From Phlegmacium glaucopus (taxonomy: Eukaryota > Basidiomycota > Agaricomycetes > Agaricales > Cortinariaceae), in the NCBI GenBank assembly GCA_015039465.1, contig MU129999.1:122055-186054 (forward strand): a DNA stretch of 64,000 nt, given 5' to 3'. The notes under the pieces are model-generated. The model did no database searches and had not been told where the DNA came from. It worked only from the letters and a program-made list of their open reading frames with translations. Positions 1 through 11,426 of this stretch are shown here, one piece after another. How positions within the stretch are numbered: the stretch's first letter is position 1; every line of letters starts with the position of its first letter. Both the position numbers and the translations under genes were made by a program.

Positions 1-647
1 GAGCCTTCACCAGACAGGCAGTGTCTACCACCTTCGTCTTTGAACTTAAAGGAGAGAATGAAGAGTATATGTGGCTGCTACAAGCATTCAAGTTGCTGCT
101 AGCCATGTTTGTTCATTGATAATCGCGACTCACGGTGACTGCAGTTTACTATAGAGTGTAATGGAAAAATCATCATGTATGTATGCTGAGGTATAAGCCG
201 AAAAAGAAACAGGATTTATTTCGCACAAGGAGAATAAGTAGCCTCAGAGACCCAGAGGAACCCTGCCGACAGCATTCAATGAATATTATAGCAAAACGTT
301 TGGAGTTCGGAACAGATCGCTATTGTACATGCGGAATCATTTGATGTAGTATACGAGCAAGAACATTGTACTTCCCTCAGGGTATTCAGGGGCCAGTAGT
401 CGCCAATCCAGCCGCCACAAGTACTGCTCAGTGTTCACTAGAGCGACTATGAATATTGGGGCAGGTAGCGGCTCCTGGGGGTCTAGTATCCTCAGGCCGT
501 GGATGTCGGCGTAGCTTTTCCACTGCATATACTATACACCCTTCCGCTCGAAGAGATCATCTGCTGGGGAGGTCTAGCTGGGCAGTAGATGATCTACGCT
601 ACATTATCCCGGGCCTTAGTGAAGACCCGTCTGGTTCCATTGTCTTA
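1..647. other. Intergenic, no gene seen
   Basis: No frame longer than about 65 codons and no recognisable domain on either strand. The right end runs into a decayed F-box exon, so part of this stretch may be unrecognisable upstream exons of that copy. Confidence 0.5.
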
Positions 648-908
648 TAGATCGACATTTTTAAGAAGCTGAACCATTTGCAGATGGTCATACTATTCTA
701 GAAACCTTGACTAATAAATCATATGTTTTGGCATTTATCACCTGAACAAGATGAACGAAGGGTGGATAGAGAGGATTTGCAGAGGATCAAACATATTTTG
801 ATCCAAATTCAACTTCGTGTCAATCTCGAGAAAACACTGGTCACAAGGAACTACGAGGGTGAAGGGAGGAAAATATTGATAAAGCCGGTTGAGACGTTGA
901 GGCGTTAA
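648..908 (+). pseudogene. Relic of the last exon of an F-box-array gene
   Basis: This stretch aligns with exon 4 of the intact array members at 1985, 4479 and 6259. The exon opening (Ile-Asp, then the KLNxLQ pattern) is followed by two early stops. An open stretch from 723 then matches the family C-terminus: the RIKHILIQIQLRVNLEK pattern corresponds to RAKRILLAVQLRDKLEK in the copy at 4479. Exons 1-3 were not found upstream. It is a 5'-truncated, stop-containing remnant and probably marks the left edge of the array inside this window. Confidence 0.7.
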
Positions 909-1984
909 AGTTTTGGAAGGCCTGTAGTTGCAGACTGTTGTGAGTAAGATCGTTGTCTCCTATCATAAATTATTCATAAGTAATTGAGTACTTGTATCAT
1001 ATATTGGTCACTTAAATTGTGAGCTTCCTACACACCGTCCATAACTTATGGATTCAAGTTGCGAAAGCTGATTTGTAAAGAATCTTGAGTTCCGAGGCAC
1101 AGAAGTCCAAGTTGACATTTTGGACAAACCTCAATTAGTTATTTATATTGTCAAGAATAATCTTTTCACATAGAATAAATTAAGTAGAGCTAGACTACTG
1201 ACACGTTCGTCAAAGCAAATGTTAAAACATTAGAGTGTAGCTTCTATCAATACCAGATGAAAACTGGTAGGAGTGGGATACCGCACGCCTAATACTAAAC
1301 CGTAAGTAGGTGCATCCGCGATGAGCCTGAAAGGGGATAAGATAACGTGAGCGGCAGAACCAATCATGCACACGCAAGCCTCTACTTACGCAAACAACAG
1401 GTTTTTCATCTCTTGATCAAGACGAGGTTCAGCCGCGAATTTTTATTATTCTACATATTTAAGTGTTTTCTTTCAACCCGCCCACCTGCTCCCTTCAGTG
1501 TTTGGTACAGCTGGTTTGAATTTCGGCATTCATCTGCCAAAAAAATCGAGTTGTCCAGACGCTCAGGACTTTCTCGGGCCCTTCAGCAAGGATTTCTGAA
1601 CGTCAGCGCTAGTACGCCTTTGGATCACGTGTCCCGTTGGTCAGCCAACCGGTCCCGATTTTCGTGCAAATTGCAGCGTCCACGAAAGCCATCTAAACCT
1701 TGTCTAAACCGTCATTTGGCTCCCGTCCGAGACACAAACAAGAAAACCTATTTTGGGTTATCTTGTCACCTAGAAATATAGTGCCCAGATATTCGCTCCA
1801 ACCATCATTTTCCCATGACATTTATTGGGGAAACAAACGCAACAGTTATCATATCCGGCAGACCAGTGCCGGCATTGCCGGCGTCTCTCAAGAACTATCT
1901 ACCACCTTGAGTGTTCAGTTTCTGGCAGATTGCTCAAATAGTTTCCTGACACTAAAACTATTATTCTTTATCTCTGTCTGTGGT
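909..1984. other. Intergenic between F-box relic and first intact F-box gene
   Basis: No supported gene. An open frame from 1700 runs into the F-box gene in frame, but its first 95 codons have no counterpart in the paralogs, so I treat it as leader. Sequence just upstream of 1985 (GTTCAGTTTCTGGCAGATTGC) recurs in similar form before the copy at 6259, as expected for a duplicated promoter. Confidence 0.5.
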
Positions 1985-3302
1985 ATGGCTCCTCAGATGC
2001 GTGTCGGTCGCCTTAAAGGCCCTGCCACACCACAAACCTCTTGGAGCACTCAAGCTGTCAACATCTGCGGCTTTCCTGCTCTAGCTGATGAAATATACCT
2101 CGAAATTATCTCCCATATACCCTCTGTACCTATTCCTGCGCGGTTCTTTTCACATTTGCATCCAGAGATACGTCGCTCTAGGCACGAGACGCTGCTGTCT
2201 CTTTCACAGACCTGCCGTTCGCTTCGTAGGGTTTTTTTGCGTTACCTATGGCAGCGTATTGAGGTTCGAGACGGAATGAAAGTAGGGGATGGAAATGATA
2301 CTTTGATAACCCCTCCGCCTTTCAATGTCCGCCATCCAAACAAGAAACCACTCCAGAAGTACACAGTTGAGCTTGTCCGTCAATTAGAGATCGTGACTAT
2401 TCGCAACCCACAGTTGGCCCAATATGTCAAGTCAGTTTTTTTTGAATCCTTCATGCTGCGTCTTGTTCATTTTGTCAACAGCTACGTTGATGTATTCATT
2501 GGGGAGTATTCATTTAGCAGGGTCCTTGCTGAATTGGCGCGTTGTTTGAGTCTATTTTCAAACCTGCATACAATCCAGATCATGGTCACCTGGTGTTCTA
2601 GACGAGACTTGGATAAAACCTTTGAGCGAATTTTCAAGAAATATTCATACCCTCAAATTCGCAATGTTTTTGTCATCTCATTGACGGAATCCTTTCTTGG
2701 ATCTTGCCCTGAGGCAAGGCGCATTGGATTTAGAAGAAGTCGGGCGTCGTCACTGCACAGAATAGTTGACAACTGTCCTCGTTTGGAAGCACTTGAAGAT
2801 TTCACTGGTTTCATTTGCAAAGGCAATACTTGCAGGTGTACGTTTTTATATTTGCTTCAACTCAGCTTTAAATCTTTAACCATATCCAAATGTTCAAGTC
2901 ATCATCGAAAACTTCCCTAACCTCAACCATATTACAATATCTCCTTCAATAGTGCTAGAACATAACTCTCCCGTATACTCCTTCCTTCCCCCCATAACTC
3001 AGCTGATTTATTCCATTGTTTAGATTGACATCCTTGCTAAGCTGAACCAACTCCAGACCATCACATTAGTCTGGCGACCATCGCTGCTGCCTCGTCGATC
3101 ACTCTGGTCCAATAATCTGGACGGACTAAAGGATGATTGGATCGACAGAGCAAAACAAATTTTGATCAAGGTCCAAAGTCGCGATAAGCTTGATAAATTC
3201 CTGATGGTCCAAACTGCCTCACTGAATGATAACTCGGAGGTCGATGGCACAGTCACACAGACCATCACATTGAAGCCGTTTGAGAAATTTTGGCCACCTT
3301 GA
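1985..3302 (+). CDS. F-box-like protein, array copy 1
   Basis: Four exons: 1985-2430, 2482-2837, 2899-2972, 3024-3302, giving 384 aa. The N-terminal third carries an F-box-like helix region (FPALADEIYLEIISHI, then LLSLSQTCRSLRRVFL), as in the large agaric F-box families whose members usually recruit substrates to SCF ubiquitin ligases. The rest has leucine-rich spacing without a named domain. Intron 1 is 51 nt and happens to be in frame here, but paralogs with 50-nt or stop-containing versions show that it is spliced. The start Met sits in the same position as in the copy at 6259. The gene ends (EKFWPP) before the EDSREALAL tail seen in the copies at 4479 and 6259. F-box assignment is by pattern only; the target is unknown. 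Confidence 0.75.
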
Positions 3303-4478
3303 CTGTCAATGGAACCTTCCATACCAGGTGAGCATATGCATATCTCTACACTTGGTGAATACATCAATGAAAAATTTAATAATATCCAGATAGAACGGTC
3401 GACCTTCCACACTGAGTTATGGGAAGGCACTGTTCGGGGATGACTTAGCGTGAATTATTTAAATATATGTGGATTGTTGACGTTGCCAATTGACCAACGA
3501 CACTCACACCCTGAGGTCGCTACATTGTTGCGAGCGCACCGAGCAATTTCGGCTCTAGGGGTAAAAGGCTTGGACAAATAAATACAAATTTTAAGCACAT
3601 AAATTTGTATCAGTAACTTTCTTGAATGCCCTATATATCTCCATATTGTTCCCTGTTCCCTTTGAAAATGTAGAATTAGATAGAAGATCTTAAATTTTGC
3701 AATATTCTCCAAGAAAAATTGGAAGTTTTTGGCCGTTGTTGTACTTTTTGTTCCGCCGGAAACTTCCTGATTATTCTAGAGTACAGAAACTTGGCGGTAA
3801 ACACATACAACATCATTTCGATGATTATGCACGTAGATACTTGTTGAACTATACGAGTTCCACTCGTTGATTATTTGTTTAGGTATCTTTTTTATCTTAT
3901 CATATCTTTTATTCTTTATTCGCATTATCACTTGCATTACATAATCACAGTCATTGTGTCACGGATTTTTTACTTATTATAAGTCTCAACTTTATCCTAA
4001 AGTTGAGACGTGAGCACAATCATTTTATTTCTACATTACAATAACTGATCATTACCTAGAACTATTCATTTGTTCTAGGTAACATACATTCCATATTAAT
4101 ATACAACTTTATCCTAAAGTTGAGACAACTATTCATTTGTTCTAGCTGCGAAATTATCCCAACAATACTTCTCATAGATATGCAATAGTCTCCTAAAACA
4201 GACCTAATGATAATGTGATGACAATCGATCACTGATATGCAATACTCAATACTACATGAACATTCAGGTCTAAAAAATGTGATGTACAATTGTCACGCAG
4301 CTGGCGAAGCGAGCCTTGCCCCCGCAGAGTGCGGATACATAATTATTGGAGTGATAACTTGGAGACCTTCAAACTCGAACGCTACTGAAGACTTTCTAGA
4401 GTTGAGTCACGTGACTTCTCGTTTATGTGCGAATGTGACGATCTATCATAGTATCATTGCGACCATTCAAATTCAAAC
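3303..4478. other. Intergenic spacer of F-box array
   Basis: No supported gene. The central part holds paired palindromic modules (listed separately at 3978-4145). Otherwise AT-rich. Confidence 0.5.
3978..4145. repeat. Two alternating palindromic modules, each present twice
   Basis: Module 1 has 12-nt perfect arms, GTCTCAACTTTA and TAAAGTTGAGAC, around a TCC loop. It occurs near 3986-4012 and, slightly trimmed on the left, near 4105-4127. Module 2, AGAACTATTCATTTGTTCTAG, with arms CTAGAAC/GTTCTAG, occurs near 4058-4078 and 4128-4146. The order is 1-2-1-2. They look like remnants of small fold-back elements, or of one element duplicated in tandem. No function is evident. Confidence 0.6.
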
Positions 4479-5844
4479 ATGACTCGAAAGCGCCTTAAAG
4501 GCCCTGCTACTACTAGTGCCACACCGCAAACCCCTCTGGACACTCAAGCTGTTAACACCTCTGGCTTCCCTGCTCTAGCTGATGAAATATACCTCGAAAT
4601 CATCTCTCATATACCCTCTGTGCCTATTCCTACGCCACTCGGTTCACCTTCGCATCCAAAGATACGTCGCTCTAGGCACGAGACACTGCTATCTCTCTCA
4701 CAGACCTGCCGTTCGCTTCGTAGGGTTTTTTTGCGTTACCTATGGCAGCGCATTGAGGTCCGCGAGGGAATGAAAGTAGGGGATAAAAATGATACTTTGG
4801 TAAACCCTTCATCTCTCAACTACCACCGTGCCATCAAGAAACCACTCCAGAAGTACACAGTTGAGCTTGTCCGTCAACTGGAGATCGTGACTATCCGCAA
4901 CCCACAGTTGGCCCAATATGTCAAGTCAGTTTTTTTTGAATCCTTGATGCTGCATCTTGTTCATTTGTCAACAGCTACGTTGACATATTCATTGGGGAGT
5001 ATTCATTTAACACGGTCCTTGCTGAATTGGCGCGTTGTTTGAGTTTATTTTCAAACCTGCATACAATCCAGGTTGATGTCACCTTGTGTTCTAAACGAGC
5101 CTTGGAGAAAGCCTTTGAGCGAACTTTCAAGAAATACTCATACCCTCAAATTCGCAATGTTTTTGTCATGTATTTGAGTGAATCCTTGCTTGGATCTTGC
5201 CCCGAGGCGAGGCGCATTGGATTTACATTAGGTTGGACAATACCGGGGTCATTCCTGCACAGAATAGTTGACAATTGTCGTCGTTTGGAAGTATTTGAAG
5301 ATTTTGCTGGTCTCATTTGCAAAGACGATACTTGCAAGTGTACGTTGTTAAATTTGCTTCAACTCAGCTTTACATTCCTGACTATCCAAATGTTCTAGTT
5401 GTCGTCGAAAACTTCCCTAACCTCCGCCATATTACGGTGTCCCCTTCAACAGAGCTAGAACACAACTCTCCTGTATGTTCTTTTCCTCCTGTCATAACTC
5501 GGCTAATTGTTTTGTAGATCGACGTTCTCACTAAGCTGAACCAACTCCAAAGCATCACATTAATATGGAAACAATCACTAATGGCTCATACACTTGATCG
5601 TTCGGAACGATATTCAGCACGCTGGAAACTTTCCATATGTCTGGAACCAGCGAAGGAAGTGTGGACAGACAGAGCAAAACGAATTTTGCTCGCTGTCCAA
5701 CTTCGTGATAAGCTCGAAAAATACCTGACGGTCTTAACTAAGAACAATGAGGGTGAAGAAGTTGCACAAACCATCACGTTGAAACCATTTGAGGATTCGA
5801 GAGAAGCTTTGGCTCTTATATCCATGTTGACTTGTAGCCCATAA
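4479..5844 (+). CDS. F-box-like protein, array copy 2
   Basis: Exons 4479-4924, 4975-5339, 5399-5472 and 5518-5844 give 403 aa with no internal stop. Intron 1 is 50 nt, so it must be removed to keep the conserved VNYVDIFIGEYSF stretch in frame; this is the key evidence for the family's exon structure. The F-box-like region occupies about residues 25-90 and a basic, helical C-terminal region (RAKRILLAVQLRDKLEKYL) about 330-375. It is probably an SCF adaptor, based on the F-box pattern alone. It lies 1.2 kb after copy 1 in the same direction, with identical intron positions, so it arose by tandem duplication of genomic DNA rather than retroposition. Confidence 0.78.
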
Positions 5845-6258
5845 TATTGATATTGTACGTTTCCCTTGTGCCAATTCGTGGCTATTCAAGATGCGAACCT
5901 GGACTTGACTCTATTGACAATGCCAGTGAAGATGTAGACCCAATCATATAATAAAGCTTGAATTGCAGACTCGTGATGTTACGAAGTAATTTTCTGCTAT
6001 CATCATAAGTAATCGAGTCCTTGTATCAAATGTTCAACTTCACCGTCGATAAATGGATCCCTGATCACTAATTAGTAGTAGTACTATGTAAACTGACTCG
6101 GATGGGTCAGAGGAGGCAGACCGGACCGGTGCCGGCATCTCTGAGTCAAGCAATAGCCACCCGTGAGTGTTCAGTTTCTGGTAGATTCCTCAACTACTTC
6201 CTGAATCCTGATGCCAAAACCATTATTGTTTAACTTTGCCTGTGGACTGTGTTGTTAC

Positions 6259-7622
6259 ATGGCACCTCGGAAGCGTGTTGGTCGTGCCACACCACAAACC
6301 TCTTTGACCACTCCAGCTGTCAACATATGCGGCTTCCCTGCTCTAGCTGCTCTAGCTGATGAAATATACCTCGAAATCCTATCTCATATAGCCTCTGTAC
6401 CTATTCCTACACCAATCGCTTTACTTTGTCATCCAGAGATACGCCGCTCTAGGCACGAGACACTGCTGTCTCTCTCACAGACCTGCCGTTCGCTTCGTAG
6501 GGTTTTTTTGCGTTACCTAGTATGGCAGCGTATTGAGGTCTGCGAGGGAATGAAAGTAGGGCATGGAAAGGGTACTTTGATACACCCTTCAATTGTCTGG
6601 GACTCCCATGCACACAAGAAACTACTCAAGGCGTACACATTCGAGCTTTTCCGTCAATTGAAGATCGTGACTGTCCACAACCCACAGTTGGCCCAACATG
6701 TCAAGTGAGTTTTATTTGAATCCTTGATTTTGCATCTTGTTCATTTATTAAAAGCTACATTGACGTATTCATTGGGGAATGTTCATGCAACAGAGTCCTT
6801 GCTGAATTGGCGCGTTGTTTGAGTCTATTCTCAAACCTGCATACAATCCAGATCGATGTCTTCTGGGGTTCTAAACGAGTGGGGAACCTTTTTGAGCGAG
6901 CTTTCAAGAAATATTCATACCCTCAAATTCGCAATGTTTTTGTCATGCCATTGAGTGAATCCTTGCTTGGATCTTGCCCCGAGGCGAGGCGCATTGGACT
7001 TACAAGAAATTGGACGATGTCAAGTTCATTCCTGCGCAGAATAGTTGACAATTGTCCTCATTTGGAAGCACTCGACACTGGTCTCACTTGCAGAAACGAT
7101 ACTTACAAGTGTATGATTTTATATTTGCTTCAACTCAGCTTTAATTTTCTAACTATCCGAACGTTCAAGTTGTCGTTGAACACTTCCCTAACCTCCGCCA
7201 TATTACGATACATCCTTCAAGAGTGATAGAACACAATTTTCCTGTATGTTCTTTTCTTCCTGCCATGGCCCATAATTCGGCTAAATGTTTTGTAGATCGA
7301 CATTCTTACTAAGTTGAACCATCTCCAGAGCATCACATTAATATGGAACCTACCACCAATGGCTCATATACTTAATTTCCGGGAAGGATATGGGATTTCT
7401 GAACTTCTGGACTCAGCGAAGGAAGCTTGGATGGACAGAGCAAAACGAAGCTTGATCGGTGTCCAACTTCGTGATAAGCTCGAAAAATTCCTGACGGTCG
7501 TAATTGAGACAAGTGAGGCTGTTGCCAGTGGCAGAGAAGTTACACAAACTATCACGTTGAAGCCGTTTGAGGATTCGAGGGAAGCTTTGGCTCTTGTTTC
7601 CAGGTTAAGTTATAGTTCATGA
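6259..7622 (+). CDS. F-box-like protein, array copy 3
   Basis: Exons 6259-6704, 6755-7110, 7170-7243 and 7296-7622 give 400 aa. A stop lies just inside intron 1 (donor GTGAGT), so unlike copy 1 this gene cannot be read through. It has a small in-frame duplication, ALAALADE in place of ALADE, at the start of the F-box-like region, and one extra residue in RYLVWQR. The C-terminus ends EDSREALALVSRLSYSS like copy 2. The role is inferred as for the other members. A spliced transcript would confirm it. Confidence 0.76.
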
Positions 7623-7754
7623 TGTTGATATCAACTGCACGTTTCCTCTGTGCCAATTCGTGGTTATTCAAGATGCGAACTTGGACTTGAGGATTCTATT
7701 GACAATCAATGTGTAGACGGAATCAAATAATAAAGTTTGGATTGAATAGAATGA

Positions 7755-8375
7755 GTTCGAGCGCTGAGCTGGTGATTTGTGCCCACAAATTTGGCAGTAT
7801 CGTTTCGGTATCATGTATTTATTGAATTTTTTGTCTTCTTCCACCACCGTGACTCTCGTCCTATCCAGAGACACATTGTTCTAGGCGTGAAACACTCCGC
7901 TCTCTGTTACAATCCTCCCGTTCCCTCCGTAGAGCATTGCCATTGCACGCGTATCCAGGTCTGGAGGAATGAAAATCAGGGATGAAGACGATACCTTGGA
8001 ATACACGCCAATCTAAGCAGCAGTAACTTCTGGCCCGACACACACAAAGTACATCAAAGACCTCTAGAAATTGTCACTGTCCGCAATGCGCAATTGGCTC
8101 GATATTACAACTTGTTCACCGTGGTTCGTGAATAGTCCAGAACATCATACTATTCTGGAAACCATCGATAAAATTTCATAAACTTTCGTAACTATCACCA
8201 GGAGAGAGACCGACTCGGAAATGCAAACCTGAACGCGAAAGAAGATTGGATAGAGACAGTCAAATTAACTTACTTTGATTCAAATTCAAAATGATTCAAT
8301 GTCGAGGACAGACTGGTCATAAGGGACTGCGAGCGTGAAAGGCAGATCTTGATAGAGCTGGCTGAAGCCAGTTAT
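7755..8375 (+). pseudogene. F-box array relic with internal deletion
   Basis: The first half (about 7800-8015) matches the exon 1 nucleotide sequence of the array (for example ATCCAGAGACACATTGTTCTAGGCGTGAAACAC), but in broken frames. A short piece around 8065-8110 matches the VTVRNxQLA end of exon 1. The second half (about 8150-8375) matches exon 4. Exons 2 and 3 are missing. This is a decayed copy between intact copies 3 and 4. Confidence 0.65.
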
Positions 8376-8768
8376 GAAAGATCTGTGATAGATTCATTGA
8401 ACCCGTCGATATATGACTATATTTGAAGTCGCTGCATTCATTAGTGACATAGATTGGCAGCTAAAAATTGTGACCAAAAATCTATGACCTGTGACAAGAT
8501 TATCAAGATGGGAACTTGAATCCAGACTGAACAACGACGCATCCGAGCTAATAAAACGCTTCCATCCAGATCACCCTTGTCATTCTCAAATTTCGAGCTT
8601 AAATGAGGTAATGTCGTAATGTCATTTAGCATCCTATCCTTTCTTATTTTATTTTGTTTATCTTGTCTCAACTTCTATCATATAAGTATTGGCTAGATAG
8701 TTTCACATCCCTTCTAACAAAAACTATTATTTTTTCAACTTTAGCGCGTCTGTGGACCGTGTTCTTAT
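8376..8768. other. Intergenic, upstream of F-box copy 4
   Basis: Nothing supported on either strand. It is presumably the promoter of the copy starting at 8769. Confidence 0.45.
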
Positions 8769-10042
8769 ATGGCCCCTGCCACACCACAAACCTCTTCGGG
8801 CACTCAAGCTGTTAACACCTCTGGCTTCCCTGCTCTAGCTGATGAAATATACCTCGAAATCCTATCTCATATAGCCTCTGTGCCTATTCCTACACAAATC
8901 AGCTCACCTCCGCATCCAGAGATACGTCGCTCTAGGCATGAGACACTGCTGTCTCTCTCACAGACCTGCCGTTCGCTTCGTAGGGTTTTTTTGCGTTACC
9001 TATGGCAGCGTATCGAGGTTCGCGAGGGAATGAAAGTAGGGGATGAAAATGATACTTTGATGAACCCATCTTTCAACTACTGCCGTGCAAACAAGAAACT
9101 GCTCCAGAAGTACACAGTTGAACTTGTCCGTCAATTGGAGGTCGTGACTGCCCGCAACCCACAGTTGGCCCAATATGTCAAGTCAGTTTTTTTTTTGAAT
9201 CCTTGATGCTGCATCTTGTTCATTTGTCAAAAGCTACGTTGACGTATTCATTGGGGAGTATTCATTTAACTCGGTCGTTGCTGAATTGGCGCGTTGTTTG
9301 AGTCTATTCTTAAACCTGCATACAATTCAGATCGATGTCACCTCGCGTTCTAAACGATCCTTGGAGAAAACCTTTGAGCGGACCTTCAAGAAATATTCAT
9401 ATCCTCAAATTCGCAATGTTTTTTTCATGTCTTTAAGTGAATCCTTGCTTGGATCTTGCCCCGAGGCGAGGCGCATTGGATTTACAACAAGTTGGGCGAT
9501 TCCGAGGTCGTCACTTCAAAGAATAGCTGACAACTGTCCTCGTTTGGAAGTACTGGAAGGTTTCATTTGCGGAAGCGATACAGATACTTGCAAGTGTACG
9601 ATTTTGCATTTTCTTCAACTCAACTTTAAATCCCTAACCGTACCCAAATGTTCTAGTCGTCGTCGAAAATTTCCCTAACCTCCGCCATATTTCGATATCT
9701 CCTTCACTAATGCTAGGACGCGATTCTCCTGTATGTTATTTTCTTCCTGCCATAACTCGGCTGATTGCTTTGTAGATCGACGTTCTTACTAAGCTGAACC
9801 AACTCCAGCACATCACATTAATATGGAATCATTCATTAATGACTTATATGCCACTCGATTGTTTGGATTCAGAAAAAGCCTGGATGTCTAAATATCTGGA
9901 CTCAGTGAAGCAAGTTTGGATGGACAGAGCAAAACGAATTTTGATCGCTATCCAACTTCGTGATAAGCTCGAAAAATTCCTGACGGAGACCAATGACGCT
10001 GACAGCGAAGTTACACGAACCATCAACGTTGAAACCGTTTGA
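8769..10042 (+). CDS. F-box-like protein, array copy 4, frameshifted C-terminus
   Basis: Exons 8769-9181, 9234-9595, 9657-9730 and 9776-10042 give 371 aa. The intron positions and the F-box-like N-terminal region (FPALADEIYLEILSHI, RRSRHETLLSLSQTCRSL) match the other copies. The start is 11 codons shorter, at MAPATPQTS. Near the end, one extra base in CCATCAACGTTGAAACC, relative to CCATCACGTTGAAACC in copy 2, shifts the frame. The protein stops at TINVETV, and the family tail persists downstream out of frame to about 10093. It could still make a functional F-box protein, or be an early pseudogene. Confidence 0.68.
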
Positions 10043-10134
10043 GGATTCGAGTGCCAGTGAAGCTTTGACTCCTGTACCCATGTTGAGTTATAGCTCACGA
10101 TATTGATACCGATTACACGTCTCCCCAGTGTGCG

Positions 10135-10215
10135 AATTCAAGCTTTATTATCTGAGATTGCTCAATAGAATCCTCAAGTTCAGGTTCGCATCTTGAATAG
10201 CCACGAATTGAATAG
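10135..10215 (-). repeat. Inverted copy of the array's 3' flank
   Basis: The 3' flank after copies 2 and 3 reads ATTCGTGGCTATTCAAGATG and continues toward a CTATTGACAAT-type sequence. After copy 4 a closely similar segment appears as its reverse complement (CATCTTGAATAGCCACGAAT near 10190-10209). This is a small inversion or inverted duplication at the right edge of the array. Confidence 0.6.
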
Positions 10216-10510
10216 AATAGTAAGTTCGAGCACTGATCGCATTACAGATTCCAGAACTCTAGAACTAGTAAATCGATATCATGGCCCGCCAAATTGGCGC
10301 CGGCATCCCTGAGTTCTAGCAGTCTCGTCTTCGGTATCTACTATCATGCTAAGCTCTTTATTTTCCACCACCACCGCGACTCCCAGAAGCTGGTTCCTCA
10401 GATAGTTTCCTGAGGCTGATATCTATTAATTTGACTTGAACAATTCTGTGGGTTCGTCACAAATAATAAATGGACGCTCGTAACTGGCACGCCCCAGGTT
10501 CACTGCTTAA

Positions 10511-10810
10511 TGGCCCCTGCCACCCGAGGCCTTCCCTGCTATAGCTGATGAGATATACCCCATGTCTCATTATACCATCTATACCTACATCACTCAGTTC
10601 CGGCCTATCCAGGAACACGTGGCCTTAGGCATGCAACACTCCGGTACAAACCTCCCCTTCCTTTCGGGAATTTTTTTGGCGTTACCTATGGCTAGCGTAT
10701 CGAGGTCCGTGAGGGAATGAAAATCAGGGATCAAGGATGATACATTGGAAGGCACAGAAAAAAGTGGTCATAAAGCGAGAGTGAAAGACAGATTTTGACA
10801 GAGCAATGGT
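10511..10810 (+). pseudogene. F-box array relic, right edge
   Basis: It retains ATGGCCCCTGCCAC, then CTTCCCTGCTATAGCTGATG, and a piece matching the RVFLRYLWQRIEVREGMK coding stretch, all with frameshifts, followed by a short exon 4-like tail. It has large internal deletions and is not expressible as an F-box protein. Confidence 0.65.
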
Positions 10811-11426
10811 TTGAGCGAAGATAAACACGAGAAACGAGTCGCTGTCCAACTCTAATGTGTACGTATAGAACCCCCTGATGTGTTTTTCAGTCCACTAACT
10901 TGAAGATTTTGATACGCCGGTCAGCCCGGGGTTCAAGAGCGAAGTCGGAACTCGAGCTATGGGGTGAGTTCAGTGTACGATGAAAAACTGAAGTGCTTAC
11001 TGCTTAAAGGCCACGTATACTCCATAATGCGGGCCATAGCTTCAGTATTACAGACCAAACCAGAATCGATCAGATCAGATTGTGCGTATACCTTATAAGT
11101 AACGCGGAACACGGTTGGGGATTAACTGACAGCCACTCTTTAACTTTAACATAAAAGCATTCATAACACGGAGCATCCCATTGAAGTCTAAGATAAAAAT
11201 TGATTTCCATATTTTTGGTCAAAGAAAGTCTCTACAAAGGAGACCGACCGGTATCTAAGCCAAAAGTTGTCAATACCACATAGTTTCAACAAAAAAAATT
11301 ACAGATTTTCAAGTAGTAACTCGACCTCCAAAAATATCAACCCCGGGGTGTAGGGGAATAGAATAAATAGAACAATCGTTTGGTTATGCAGATATAGGTT
11401 TTGATCATAAGATCAATGATACACTC
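10811..11426. other. Intergenic between F-box array and vps4
   Basis: No coding signal. It contains the 3' flank of vps4, and marks the switch from duplicated array to single-copy housekeeping DNA. Confidence 0.5.

Noticed and set aside
1700..1984. Extending F-box copy 1 upstream by 95 in-frame codons
   Set aside because: The extension has no match in any paralog, while the ATG at 1985 aligns with the other starts.
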